Shown here: positions 23,655 to 30,679 of the stretch, piece after piece | How positions within the stretch are numbered: position 1 is the first letter of the stretch | How the letters are laid out: each line of letters starts with the position of its first letter | Origin: Candidatus Binatus sp. | Lineage (GTDB): Bacteria; Desulfobacterota; Binatia; Binatales; Binataceae | Direction: 5' to 3' | NCBI RefSeq assembly: GCF_030646925.1 | Contig: NZ_JAUSKL010000069.1 | Coordinates: forward strand, 1-64,000 | DNA: 64,000 bases | The notes under the pieces: model-generated | What the model saw: the letters and a program-made list of their open reading frames with translations, nothing else | What the model was told of the DNA's origin: nothing | Database searches by the model: none | Made by a program: the position numbers and the translations under genes

Positions 23655-24163
23655 TTCAGCGGACAGCTGATTTCGACGATTCCGTTGTTGCAGGCAACTT
23701 TGATCCGGCTGCGCAGCACCGGCTTGGGGAGCAGAATCTCCTTGCTATACTTGCGGTCGCGGCGCGAGGCCTCGACGTTCATCACGTCCCCGTCGACCGA
23801 GACCGAAATGTCATCGGTGGTGATCCCCGGCATCTCGGCGATCACCAGGATTCGATCCTTCTCTTCGATCACGTCGAAGAGCGGTTCGCGGACTTCATGG
23901 ACCACCGCCTGGCGCGACTTCTTGTCTAACTTGACGTTGCCAAATGGCTCGATATCGACGGCGTCACCGCCGTGCCCGACTTTCATGCGGAAGCCGTAAA
24001 CGCCCTTGAGCTGGTCGCCCTCGCCGAGCACGCCCTCGCGGCGCATTTCGCGGCCGGTCTCGGCCAGGTCGCCCAGTTTTTCGATCAAGTCGGACAGCCC
24101 CTTGACGAATCCTGAGCCGGCTTCGCCGGCGCCGTCGCGCGCTACTCTTCGTTTAACGCTCAT
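23651..24163 (-). CDS. gvpH: Hsp20-like gas vesicle protein GvpH
   Basis: A 170-residue small-heat-shock-type protein. The N-terminal region has the amphipathic segment GFVKGLSDLIEKLGDLAETG seen in GvpH proteins of gas vesicle clusters. The alpha-crystallin domain runs from EPLFDVIEEKDRILVIAEMP through GITTDDISVSVDGDVMNVEA to IKVACNNGIVEISCPLK. In haloarchaea GvpH acts as a chaperone and binds other Gvp proteins; that role here is inferred. It overlaps gvpJ by 11 bases. Confidence 0.85.
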   Translation of the reverse strand: MSVKRRVARDGAGEAGSGFVKGLSDLIEKLGDLAETGREMRREGVLGEGDQLKGVYGFRMKVGHGGDAVDIEPFGNVKLDKKSRQAVVHEVREPLFDVIEEKDRILVIAEMPGITTDDISVSVDGDVMNVEASRRDRKYSKEILLPKPVLRSRIKVACNNGIVEISCPLK

Positions 24164-24491
24164 CGTGAGCCTCCTTGGGAACCATCGAACGATTGGCTGC
24201 GAGTTCGGCTTCGAGTTTTGCGATCCGGGCTTCGAAGCCCTGCTCTGGCGCGGGCAGGAGTTGCCCCTCGGCGAGCGCCTCGACCCGCTTGGGATTCCAC
24301 CAATCGAGGCCGAGCTCCTTGGCCTTTTCGACCGAGCACACCACCAGCCGGATTTGGATCGTAAGCAGTTCCACCTCGACCAGTTTGATCTTGATGTCGC
24401 CGGCGATGACGATTCCCTTGTCGAGCACCCGCTCGAGCAGGTCGGCGAGGGTCGACGACTGGACCGAATGCTGCATGGATTGCGACGCCAT
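24153..24491 (-). CDS. gvpJ: Gas vesicle structural protein GvpJ (GvpA family)
   Basis: A GvpA-related minor shell protein of 112 residues. The core TLADLLERVLDKGIVIAGDI and IKIKLVEVELLTIQIRLVVC, then SVEKAKELGLDWW, is the two-helix/two-strand GvpA fold. The added C-terminal tail with an EARIAKLEAELAA coil separates GvpJ/M types from the short GvpA. Minor GvpA paralogues probably form nucleation complexes or cone tips. Confidence 0.85.
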   Translation of the reverse strand: MASQSMQHSVQSSTLADLLERVLDKGIVIAGDIKIKLVEVELLTIQIRLVVCSVEKAKELGLDWWNPKRVEALAEGQLLPAPEQGFEARIAKLEAELAANRSMVPKEAHDER

Positions 24492-24504
24492 GAATCGAGT
24501 TACC

Positions 24505-24882
24505 TCAAACCAGTTTGCCCAACGGCCCGAGATCGATATTCAGGTCCTCGCGTGAGAGCCCGAACCCTTCCCGAAGGGCGTCTATTTGTTCACTTTGCCG
24601 CATCAAGGTCAGTCCCAAGCGCTCGCAATCCCCCTCGCTCAGGCGGCCGGATTCAATCCGGGCGAGGGCCTGGCGTTCGAGCAATTCGTGCAGCAGGTTC
24701 ACCAGCGCCAGCACCAGTTGCGCGAGCCCATTCTTGAGATCGTCGGGTTTCAGATTGATCCGGCGCTCGCCGCCGGTCTGCGGCGGATCGCCGAGCAGCG
24801 TCTCGCCGAAGCCGCTGTCGCGCGGCCGCGAAAACGGCTCGCGAACCGGTTTGCCGGCCGGGCGCCGGGATGCGTTAATCAT
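24505..24882 (-). CDS. gvpK: Gas vesicle protein GvpK
   Basis: A 125-residue GvpK. The conserved core is RINLKPDDLKNGLAQLVLAL, VNLLHELLERQALARIESG and LTLMRQSEQIDALREGFGLS, ending EDLNIDLGPLGKL. GvpK is an essential small helical accessory protein of unknown mechanism. The N-terminal 40 residues are variable. It overlaps the preceding gvpA-like gene by 8 bases. Confidence 0.92.
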   Translation of the reverse strand: MINASRRPAGKPVREPFSRPRDSGFGETLLGDPPQTGGERRINLKPDDLKNGLAQLVLALVNLLHELLERQALARIESGRLSEGDCERLGLTLMRQSEQIDALREGFGLSREDLNIDLGPLGKLV

Positions 24883-25078
24883 CGCGCGCCGCCTCGACCG
24901 AGCTGATCATGACCTGGAGCCCGAGGTAGATGAGGTCGATATCGGCGACCGAGATAGTGACCTCGCCCGCGACTACCGCGCCCTTGTTCAGCACCCGATC
25001 GAGGGTTTCGCAGAGCGAGACTCGCTCGCTCGGACGCATCGAGAGTCTTTCCATGGGACGCACGCGCTCAGTCTTCAT
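24875..25078 (-). CDS. GvpA-family minor gas vesicle protein (GvpS/GvpM type)
   Basis: The ATG at 25078 gives a 67-residue product with SERVSLCETLDRVLNKGAVV, AGEVTISVADIDLIYLGLQV and MISSVEAARDD, a GvpA-fold domain close to the GvpS/GvpM paralogues. The frame is open further upstream but would overlap gvpG by about 100 bases with no homology. It overlaps gvpG by 11 bases (start inside the last codons of gvpG). Confidence 0.82.
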   Translation of the reverse strand: MKTERVRPMERLSMRPSERVSLCETLDRVLNKGAVVAGEVTISVADIDLIYLGLQVMISSVEAARDD

Positions 25079-25340
25079 CGTCGTGATTTGCTGCGGCGCT
25101 CTCGAGGTCTTCGGTTTCGCCGCGGATCCGGTCGAGATGATCGAGCATTTCCTTCTCGCGCGCATCGAATTGCGCTTCGGAGATCGCGCCGCTTTCGAGC
25201 TTTCGATGCAGCTCGCTCAATTCCGCCGTGATGCGCACGGCGTCGTTCTCGAGTTCTTCGGCGGCGGCCTCATGGACCTTGCGCATCACCCAGATGAGAA
25301 AACTGCCCGGAGCCAGGATCAGATCGTCGATTAAAAACAT
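25068..25340 (-). CDS. gvpG: Gas vesicle protein GvpG
   Basis: A 90-residue helical protein: MFLIDDLILAPGSFLIWVMR, then KVHEAAAEELENDAVRI, and LHRKLESGAISEAQFDAREK with EMLDHLDRIR, the GvpG pattern of a short hydrophobic start and a charged coiled helix. The acidic tail ESAAANHDDED ends the gene. The ATG at 25340 was chosen because all homology starts there. It follows gvpF by 5 bases; GvpF and GvpG are usually neighbours. Confidence 0.9.
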   Translation of the reverse strand: MFLIDDLILAPGSFLIWVMRKVHEAAAEELENDAVRITAELSELHRKLESGAISEAQFDAREKEMLDHLDRIRGETEDLESAAANHDDED

Positions 25341-25345
25341 GGCGG

Positions 25346-26131
25346 CTAACTCTTGATCGTGATCTCGGCGAAGCTGGCGGGCGGCCACGGGCCGTTGTAG
25401 TCGAAGGCGAAGTTGTTGTCGAAATGAGTCGCCGCGCGGAACACGCCTTGCTCGAATTCCGCGCGCCGGTCCTTTCCGACCAGGCACGCGAGGTTCATTA
25501 TCTCGCGATCGTCGCGCAGCGCGCCGCGCTTGATTGCCGCGCATAGCGGTTCGAGTTCTTCCTCGACCATCGCGCAATGGGCCACGCGATCGGCTTCGTG
25601 CAGCCGCTCGAACATCCGTCCGAGCTCGATCCGATCATTCTGCGACGGCTGATTGGCGCCGCCGAACAGGCCGTCGCGCGCCTCTTTAAGATCCGGATGC
25701 GCATCGATGAAATATTCGAAGATATTGGGCACGTCCCATACCACCCGCACCCCCATCTCGAGCTTCCCCGCGATCCCCTTCAGTTGGCTTTCGAAGATCT
25801 GCCGGTTGGACGTGAGCAGGCTTTTGATCTCGTTCGCGTTCGCCGCGATAGTGCCGAAGCGCATCGGCAGAACCGCTTCTTCCACCGCCATCAGCCCGTT
25901 CAGGACCGCGCGATGCGCCGCGAGATTGCGCCGCTCTGGACGGATCCTGCCGCTCTCGAGGTCGCTGACCACCGCCGCTATCCCGCGATGCGTAATCGCA
26001 TACACGGGCCGATCGTCCAGCCCTCTGAAATCGAGCGCCTGCTCTGCGGCCTGCGCGACCACTGCATAGATGTAGCGGCCACGCGCGGCTTTGACACCCG
26101 CATCGATCCGGCGCACGGGCTCTCCGCTCAC
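25346..26131 (-). CDS. gvpF: Gas vesicle protein GvpF (GvpF/L family, first paralogue)
   Basis: A 261-residue GvpF. GRYIYAVVAQAAEQALDFRG begins the N-domain, AITHRGIAAVVSDLESGRIR and AAHRAVLNGLMAVEEAVLPM with RFGTIAANANEIKSLL follow, and the C-terminal signature is LACLVGKDRRAEFEQGVFRA with FDYNGPWPPASF. In structurally studied members the protein binds the inner gas-facing side of the shell or GvpA. It overlaps the zinc-ribbon gene by 4 bases (ATGA). Confidence 0.92.
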   Translation of the reverse strand: MSGEPVRRIDAGVKAARGRYIYAVVAQAAEQALDFRGLDDRPVYAITHRGIAAVVSDLESGRIRPERRNLAAHRAVLNGLMAVEEAVLPMRFGTIAANANEIKSLLTSNRQIFESQLKGIAGKLEMGVRVVWDVPNIFEYFIDAHPDLKEARDGLFGGANQPSQNDRIELGRMFERLHEADRVAHCAMVEEELEPLCAAIKRGALRDDREIMNLACLVGKDRRAEFEQGVFRAATHFDNNFAFDYNGPWPPASFAEITIKS

Positions 26132-26391
26132 TGGATTTTGTCCGCATGCTCGAGCCGCGCGCGGCCGTGCAGCTCAGGTCCGCGGTGGTGATTGTCCGAC
26201 TGATCGCCGTTGGCCGCGCGCTCGAGAAGCTCGTGCGGTGCGCACAGATGAACCCGGCGCAGGCCGCCCTGCTCAGTCTTGATCTTGAGCGTCGCGCCGC
26301 AGGCGTAGCACTTGATCGCGCCTTCGTAATTCTCCGCGTAGGCGTCATCAAGGTCCACGTTATGCCCGCATGAGAGGCAGTTTATCTTCAT
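26128..26391 (-). CDS. Small zinc-ribbon protein in gas vesicle operon
   Basis: An 87-residue protein starting MKINCLSCGHNVDLDDAYA and followed by GAIKCYACGATLKIKTEQGG. Cys-x2-Cys twice, 20-odd residues apart, is a zinc ribbon. The C-terminal half, rich in His, Arg and Asp, has no recognised fold. It is not one of the classic Gvp proteins, but its translational coupling to gvpF (4-base overlap) places it in the operon. A regulatory or assembly role is only inferred. Confidence 0.75.
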   Translation of the reverse strand: MKINCLSCGHNVDLDDAYAENYEGAIKCYACGATLKIKTEQGGLRRVHLCAPHELLERAANGDQSDNHHRGPELHGRARLEHADKIQ

Positions 26392-26400
26392 TGATCTTCC

Positions 26401-26718
26401 TCAGTATTTGAGTGAGACGCCGCCGGAGCGCCGTGCTTGCGAGCGATGCGCGCCCTGGCGCACGCCCACCGTGCATCCAGCCGGCGCTTCCATCGCGGCC
26501 AGCAGCGCCGCTTTCTCGTGGCCGATTTCCTCGCAGCGCGCATCGATCTCGCCGATCCGCCGCGCGGCGTGCTGCCGGACCCGGCTCAGGCGCAATTTCT
26601 CGAGCTCGAGCGAAGTGATCTTCATGTACGCCGCATGCGGCGCAAGGGTGGCCGCGCCGAGTGCGCCGGTGGTGCGCAGATCTTTCATTCCGCGAAGATG
26701 GCGTTTGGGCTGCTGCAT
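26401..26718 (-). CDS. Small helical protein in gas vesicle operon
   Basis: A 105-residue basic protein of unknown function. The middle part TLAPHAAYMKITSLELEKLR and IGEIDARCEEIGHEKAALLA forms an amphipathic helix or coil. I recall similar short proteins, with the PHAAYMKI.LE.EK pattern, inside other bacterial gvp clusters, so it seems a cluster-specific accessory protein. It begins directly after the gvpN stop codon. Confidence 0.7.
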   Translation of the reverse strand: MQQPKRHLRGMKDLRTTGALGAATLAPHAAYMKITSLELEKLRLSRVRQHAARRIGEIDARCEEIGHEKAALLAAMEAPAGCTVGVRQGAHRSQARRSGGVSLKY

Positions 26719-27771
26719 CTAGCCTCCAACTTTTCGCCGCGCGCGCGCGCGCGGCCGGCAGACCTTGCGGATCGCTTCGTCGATCTTGTGACTCATCTGG
26801 GATTCGCCGCCGCGCGTCACCTTGGCGGTGTCGACGTTGAGCACGTCGTGACAAACCCAGCGGAACACGGCGTCGTCGATACGCGCCCGCGCGCCCTTGC
26901 GCGCCAGTACGCTGGCGATCGCGATGCACGCGCGGATGGTCGGACGATGATTGTTGACCCCGACTCCGCGCAGTTCCCGCACCAGGTCGACCACGATTTC
27001 GCCGTCGGCGCGCGCGATTCCCGAGCGCGCCGCTGCAATCCTGATTTCGGTCTCGCGATCATAGTGGCCGAGGTCGAGCGTGATCAGCCGGTCCATCAGG
27101 GCGTCGGGCGCCTTATGCACCCCGGCATACTCCTCGGGATTGGAGGTGAAGATGGCGCGAAACTCGGGATGCACCTCGATGTAGCCGCCCTGGACCTTGC
27201 CCAGCGACGGCAGGCTCAGCATCTTTTCTTCCAGCACGCTCAGCAGCACGTTGTTGGCTTCCGCGCGGGAGCGGTTGAATTCGTCGTAGATAAGCGTGTA
27301 GCCGTCGCGGCAGGCGGTGGTCAGGCGATTCTCCATCCACAGCACCCGCATGTTCTCTTCCGACTTGAGCACCGAGTGGATGTAATTGTCGATGAACTTG
27401 GATTTCTTGTAGCCGACATCCTTGCCGGTGAGGTCCGAGCTCACGAACTCGTCGTCGCCATGAATCAGGATGACCGGGCGCCCGAGTTTGGCCGCGATAT
27501 GAAAGGCGATGGTGGTCTTGCCGGTGCCGGCGAAGCCCGCCAGGTGCAGTGGGTACCCGATTTCGAGATAGGTCAGCGCCCGCTGCGTAAGATCCTCGAC
27601 GTAGGGGCTGGATACGAAGCCGTCGCTAGCCTCGGGCAGAAAGACGCTGTCGGGAGCGTCCGGCGCGCGGTCATCCGCGCGCGCGTCCGCTTCGGTCTCC
27701 TCCTGCTCGAGCAGGCTTTCGAGCGGCGCGCTGCGGTATCCCGACCCGTTGAGATCTTGCGCGCCCTTCAT
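26719..27771 (-). CDS. gvpN: Gas vesicle AAA+ ATPase GvpN
   Basis: A MoxR-related AAA+ ATPase of 350 residues needed for gas vesicle enlargement. Walker A is GFAGTGKTTIAFHIAAKLGR, followed by ILIHGDDEFVSSDLTGKDVG typical of GvpN. Walker B is TLIYDEFNRSRAEANNVLLS; FRAIFTSNPEEYAGVHKAPD, ALMDRLITLDLGHYDRETEI and RPTIRACIAIASVLARKG follow. The first 50 residues are an acidic leader. The operon thus holds two different AAA+ machines, GvpN and the CDC48 type. Confidence 0.93.
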   Translation of the reverse strand: MKGAQDLNGSGYRSAPLESLLEQEETEADARADDRAPDAPDSVFLPEASDGFVSSPYVEDLTQRALTYLEIGYPLHLAGFAGTGKTTIAFHIAAKLGRPVILIHGDDEFVSSDLTGKDVGYKKSKFIDNYIHSVLKSEENMRVLWMENRLTTACRDGYTLIYDEFNRSRAEANNVLLSVLEEKMLSLPSLGKVQGGYIEVHPEFRAIFTSNPEEYAGVHKAPDALMDRLITLDLGHYDRETEIRIAAARSGIARADGEIVVDLVRELRGVGVNNHRPTIRACIAIASVLARKGARARIDDAVFRWVCHDVLNVDTAKVTRGGESQMSHKIDEAIRKVCRPRARARRKVGG

Positions 27772-28055
27772 GCTTTCTTACCCATGAAATTGCGCCGCGC
27801 GCGCGCCCGCTCGCCGTGCAGTCCGCGCATCAGGTCGTGGATACCGCGCTGATTTTCCGCGTTGAAGGCGCCGCGCATCTCGCGCATCTTGCCATGCTCC
27901 TCGTGCATCGCTTTGCGCATCGCCGCGAGCATCTTCGCGGTGTCGGACTGGAGGCTGCTGCCAAATCGGCGCAGCCGATCGACCATTTTTCGCCGATCGC
28001 GGCGCAGGGTGTCAATTTCGTGCCGGAGATTCATCATGTCGCTGGCAAAGTGCAT
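27768..28055 (-). CDS. Coiled-coil protein between gvpA and gvpN
   Basis: A 95-residue Met/Arg-rich helical protein: MHFASDMMNLRHEIDTLRRD, RRKMVDRLRRFGSSLQSDTA, KMLAAMRKAMHEEHGKMREM and a basic end (GERARARRNFMGKKA). Heptad-like spacing suggests a long coil. It is not a known Gvp family to me; its place and 4-base ATGA overlap with gvpN make it an operon member, perhaps a minor shell-binding protein. The start at 28055 is preferred; the longer open frame upstream covers the hairpin region behind gvpA. Confidence 0.7.
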   Translation of the reverse strand: MHFASDMMNLRHEIDTLRRDRRKMVDRLRRFGSSLQSDTAKMLAAMRKAMHEEHGKMREMRGAFNAENQRGIHDLMRGLHGERARARRNFMGKKA

Positions 28056-28106
28056 TGTTGTGATCCTCGTTTTTTTTCGATTGGTTGCTGCGGTCCCTCG
28101 GCTAGC

Positions 28107-28135
28107 GCCGGAAAGGTTTCTTTCACCCTTCCGGC
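28107..28135 (-). terminator. Hairpin behind gvpA (attenuator candidate)
   Basis: On the minus strand GCCGGAAGG, a 10-base loop and CCTTTCCGGC pair with a single bulge, 19 bases after the gvpA stop. There is no T-run, so it may be a partial terminator or RNA-stabilising stem, as often found after the highly expressed gvpA. Confidence 0.5.
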
Positions 28136-28153
28136 CGCTAACCTCGGGAGTCA

Positions 28154-28372
28154 CTACGCCGGCGTTGCCGCCGATGCCGTCAATCCGATCGCTTCGGCGT
28201 ACTTGAGGTACGTCTCGACCGACGCGATCACCACTCTCGCTTCGATCGAGAGCAGCTCGATCCCCACCAACGACACCTTGACCCACGCGTCAATCACGAT
28301 GCCTTTGTCGAGGATTCGATCCACGACCTCGGCGAGACTGGACGAATCGGTCGCCTTCTGAACTCGTGCCAC
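28154..28372 (-). CDS. gvpA: Major gas vesicle shell protein GvpA
   Basis: A 72-residue shell protein with the invariant GvpA core: [40 protein letters not shown] and [15 protein letters not shown]. It polymerises into ribs that enclose gas and give buoyancy. The GTG start at 28372 has a strong GGAGG site nine bases upstream. It is the first gene of the cluster and short, as expected for the major subunit. No GvpC-like repeat protein is seen in the window. Confidence 0.95.
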   Translation of the reverse strand: MARVQKATDSSSLAEVVDRILDKGIVIDAWVKVSLVGIELLSIEARVVIASVETYLKYAEAIGLTASAATPA

Positions 28373-28646
28373 TTTGCAGTCCTCCTTTGTGTCTTCTCGC
28401 GATCACCTGCGGCGGTGGGCGGAAGCAATTTCGACAGTTCATTGCAGAGCACCGATCATGCCCGAAGTTAGGTGCTCGAATTGCTCGGTTAAGCGCGGGC
28501 AAGACCAAATTTGACGATCGGGAGACCCAAGTAGTGACATTTTGTGGACGTTCGATCGCACTCATGCGCCATTTTGACGCCACAGGTCTACATTCGGATG
28601 CGAACGGTTTGGCGAAAATGTTTGAAAAATAGGAGGCGAAGGGTCG
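28373..28646. other. Upstream region of the gas vesicle operon
   Basis: Leader and probable promoter of gvpA on the minus strand. The ribosome site AAAGGAGG (28383-28390 region) is clear. No convincing sigma-54 or sigma-70 boxes could be fixed by eye. A short plus-strand open frame has no recognisable content. Confidence 0.5.
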
Positions 28647-28778
28647 CGGAAACGCCCCCTGATCGAGTTCGGGCGGCGGTTCTACAACCAGGTGCAGCCA
28701 CACAGCGCATTGCGTGATAGCGCACCGGCCGTGTTCGCGGGGCCGGCCTTAACCGGACTGCGCAGGCCATATCCTTAA
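28647..28778 (+). pseudogene. IS3-family transposase C-terminal remnant
   Basis: The plus strand reads RPLIEFGRRFYNQVQPHSAL, then RDSAPAVFAGPAL and a stop at 28776. The FYN..-PHSAL-..-PA.F pattern is the C-terminal end of IS3/IS481-type integrase-fold transposases. Only about 40 residues survive; no ends or upstream domain are visible. It marks an old insertion upstream of the gas vesicle operon. Confidence 0.7.
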
Positions 28779-28996
28779 ATTCGACTTGGTATGCTTTTGC
28801 AGGGCAGGTCAGACGTGGCCTGCACCCCGATGCCCATCAAGGAGAAGTAGAGTCGTTTGATATTTGACCAGCCGACTGCTGTTCTGGAACGAATGCGGAA
28901 GTTAGAGGGCGAGATCAAATGACGAATTTCAACGATGATTGTTCGAGGGTTTAATCGAATGAGCAGCAAGACCAACAAAACGAGTTCGTTTGAAGA

Positions 28997-29284
28997 ATGG
29001 CTCGACGCGAAAGTCATCGCGAGGGCCTGAAGGAGGAAGTCGACGAATTGGTGGACGAGATTCCGATCCAGCAAAACCTGGTCGATTTGCGCGTCGTGCT
29101 CGGACTCAGCCAGCGTGAGTTGGCTCGCCGGATCGACGTCAGTCAGCCGGTGATCGCAAGAATCGAGTCGCGGCGCATCAAGAACGTGACGCTCGAAACC
29201 CTGGTCCGAGCCGCCGCTGCTTTGGGCGCGCGACTGAAAATTGAACTTGAATCGCCACGATTTCTGTCACGGGGGACCGCATGA
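28997..29284 (+). CDS. XRE-family helix-turn-helix regulator (antitoxin-like)
   Basis: A 95-residue DNA-binding protein. NLVDLRVVLGLSQRELARRI followed by DVSQPVIARIESRRIKNVTL and ETLVRAAAALGARLKIELES is a typical Cro/XRE domain with a short C-terminal strand, as in HigA-like antitoxins and small repressors. No toxin gene flanks it. An ATG at 28959 opens another frame reading SSFEEWLDAKV, which would suit the N-terminus of such a protein, so an old one-base shift may have cut the original start. The present ATG at 28997 still gives a complete HTH. Confidence 0.75.
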   Translation: MARRESHREGLKEEVDELVDEIPIQQNLVDLRVVLGLSQRELARRIDVSQPVIARIESRRIKNVTLETLVRAAAALGARLKIELESPRFLSRGTA

Positions 29285-29919
29285 GCATCGATTTTGTTTT
29301 GCTCGCCAGCCGCGCCGCGATCGCATTCGCACTGTGTCTTGGGGGATGCACCTACGTCGCGGAGCAGCCGGAGGTGAATCCGGCGAAATTTGCGCCGCCG
29401 TCGAGCGATCGTCCGTGAACTGCGCCGCGCGCCTACTCGATTCCGCTTGAACAGCGCCCCGGAAATTCACTGCCCGATACTGGCGCGCATGGAAGTTCTG
29501 CCAACGCCGCCAGCAAATACGATTTGTCCGCGCTGATCGATATCGCACTGCACAACAATCCGGATACGCGCGCGAGCTGGGATCGCGCACGCGCCGCCGC
29601 GTATGGCGCGTCGCAGCGCAACTCAAATCGTTGGAGGTGGGCGCGATCAGTTCGGTGTGGCGCGCGTATTACGAATTTCAGACCGCGCTGAAGGGTTACG
29701 ATTACGCGAAGGCATTGCTCGCGGCGTCGAACGAATCGTACGCCGCCAATATCGACACGTATCACCAGGGACTCAGCACGATCGTCGAGTTGCTGACCGC
29801 CGACCGCGATCTCGCGAGCGCCCGCTACACGATGGTGCAGAGCTGCGCCGATCTGCTGACGTCATCGGCGGGCGGTGGCATACGCGGTCGGGGCGATCGA
29901 AATGCCACGCCATCCGTGA
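29281..29919 (+). pseudogene. Outer-membrane efflux lipoprotein (TolC/OMF family), decayed
   Basis: The first part starts with a lipoprotein signal (AAIAFALCLGGCTY), meets a TGA at 29416 and continues in frame with AYSIPLEQRPGNSL and YDLSALIDIALHNNPDTRAS. The middle of the gene is missing. After a frame change comes the well-kept C-terminal part: AISSVWRAYYEFQTALKGYD, YHQGLSTIVELLTADRDLAS and ARYTMVQSCADLLTSSA; another shift is needed to reach AVGAIEMPRHP and a TGA at 29917. A stop, a large deletion and two shifts make it nonfunctional. The family forms the outer-membrane channel of RND pumps. It overlaps the XRE gene by four bases. Confidence 0.85.
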
Positions 29920-30237
29920 TCGAGTCGAGGCGCGTCGGGAATCGTTTGCAGTGCATACAATTCGCTGCTCGCAAAATGGAAGCATCCGCGAATTGCGGAA
30001 GTAGGAGAATGCAGGATTTTTCGAATATGCAATCGAATATTTCGCGAATCGCAAACTAGACAAAATGCACTAGTCAGAAATTCCGCTTGTGAATACTCAC
30101 TTGAAGCCCGCTGGCATCGGCCTTGCTCATACCCTCGCAAACGATTTCGACGCATCAAACTTTACCGAATGTCGAAATCACCATTTATCGGTCGACATAT
30201 AAACGAGACCGAACAGAAATACGGGAGAAAAAGAATC
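29920..30237. other. Intergenic region
   Basis: About 320 bases, richer in A and T toward its right end, between the dead efflux gene and a small membrane protein gene. I see no gene or repeat; the right part probably contains the promoter for the small protein. Confidence 0.4.
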
Positions 30238-30411
30238 ATGGCTGCTACCACTGCAAAAGCAACACTCGCGGGCTTCGGACGCAACCAGGAGCAGACCGAG
30301 ACGGCGCTGGCGGTACGGATCGCGCAAAACAGCTTTCTGAGCGAACTGCCAGGCGTAACTTTCGCGTTCCTGACCCTGGCTTACATCGTATTCTCGTTCG
30401 CGGCTCTTTAA
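30238..30411 (+). CDS. Small single-pass membrane protein (57 aa)
   Basis: A GGAGAAA ribosome site lies about ten bases before the ATG at 30238. The product starts MAATTAKATLAGFGRNQEQT, has a charged middle (ETALAVRIAQNSFLSELPGV) and ends in one membrane helix, TFAFLTLAYIVFSFAAL. The family is not recognised. The size and layout resemble tiny accessory subunits of membrane complexes, but no partner is present. A second tiny membrane protein follows 75 bases later. Confidence 0.6.
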   Translation: MAATTAKATLAGFGRNQEQTETALAVRIAQNSFLSELPGVTFAFLTLAYIVFSFAAL

Positions 30412-30486
30412 GCGCCCGCGACTTGGGAACGATCGACCAGGTCATACTGCGCCTTTTGGGGCGGTGTGATTGGAGAGAGTAGTACA

Positions 30487-30639
30487 ATGACTATGGAAGT
30501 AATCTCACTGTTCGCGGGAGTAGCTATTGCCGCGATCATCATCGTGACGCCGGCGCGGAACTATTTCAGGCGCTCGCGCGCGCAGGACGTAAGTTCCCCG
30601 ACAACGCCTGATCGTGTTGAGGCGCGGAGGGGTCGCTGA
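30487..30639 (+). CDS. Small single-pass membrane protein (50 aa)
   Basis: The ATG at 30487 has GGAGAGAG about nine bases upstream. The product is MTMEVISLFAGVAIAAIIIV followed by TPARNYFRRSRAQDVSS and a basic tail. One N-terminal membrane helix with positive residues after it predicts an outside-in N-terminus. The protein is unrecognised. The good ribosome site and adjacency to another tiny membrane protein argue that both are real. Confidence 0.55.
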   Translation: MTMEVISLFAGVAIAAIIIVTPARNYFRRSRAQDVSSPTTPDRVEARRGR

Positions 30640-30679
30640 GCGGCCGCTCCGCGTCCTCGCTCACTGGCAAACTCGATAG

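Noticed and set aside
22182-23999. 605-codon plus-strand frame
   Set aside because: Antisense to the CDC48-type ATPase, no recognisable sequence, composition typical of a reversed GC-rich gene.
28373-28646. Sigma-54 promoter for gvpA
   Set aside because: No TGGCAC-N5-TTGC match could be found by eye on the minus strand.
29416-29418. TGA in the efflux gene as a third selenocysteine
   Set aside because: It is not at a Cys column, no SECIS-like hairpin follows, and the gene has further shifts and a deletion.
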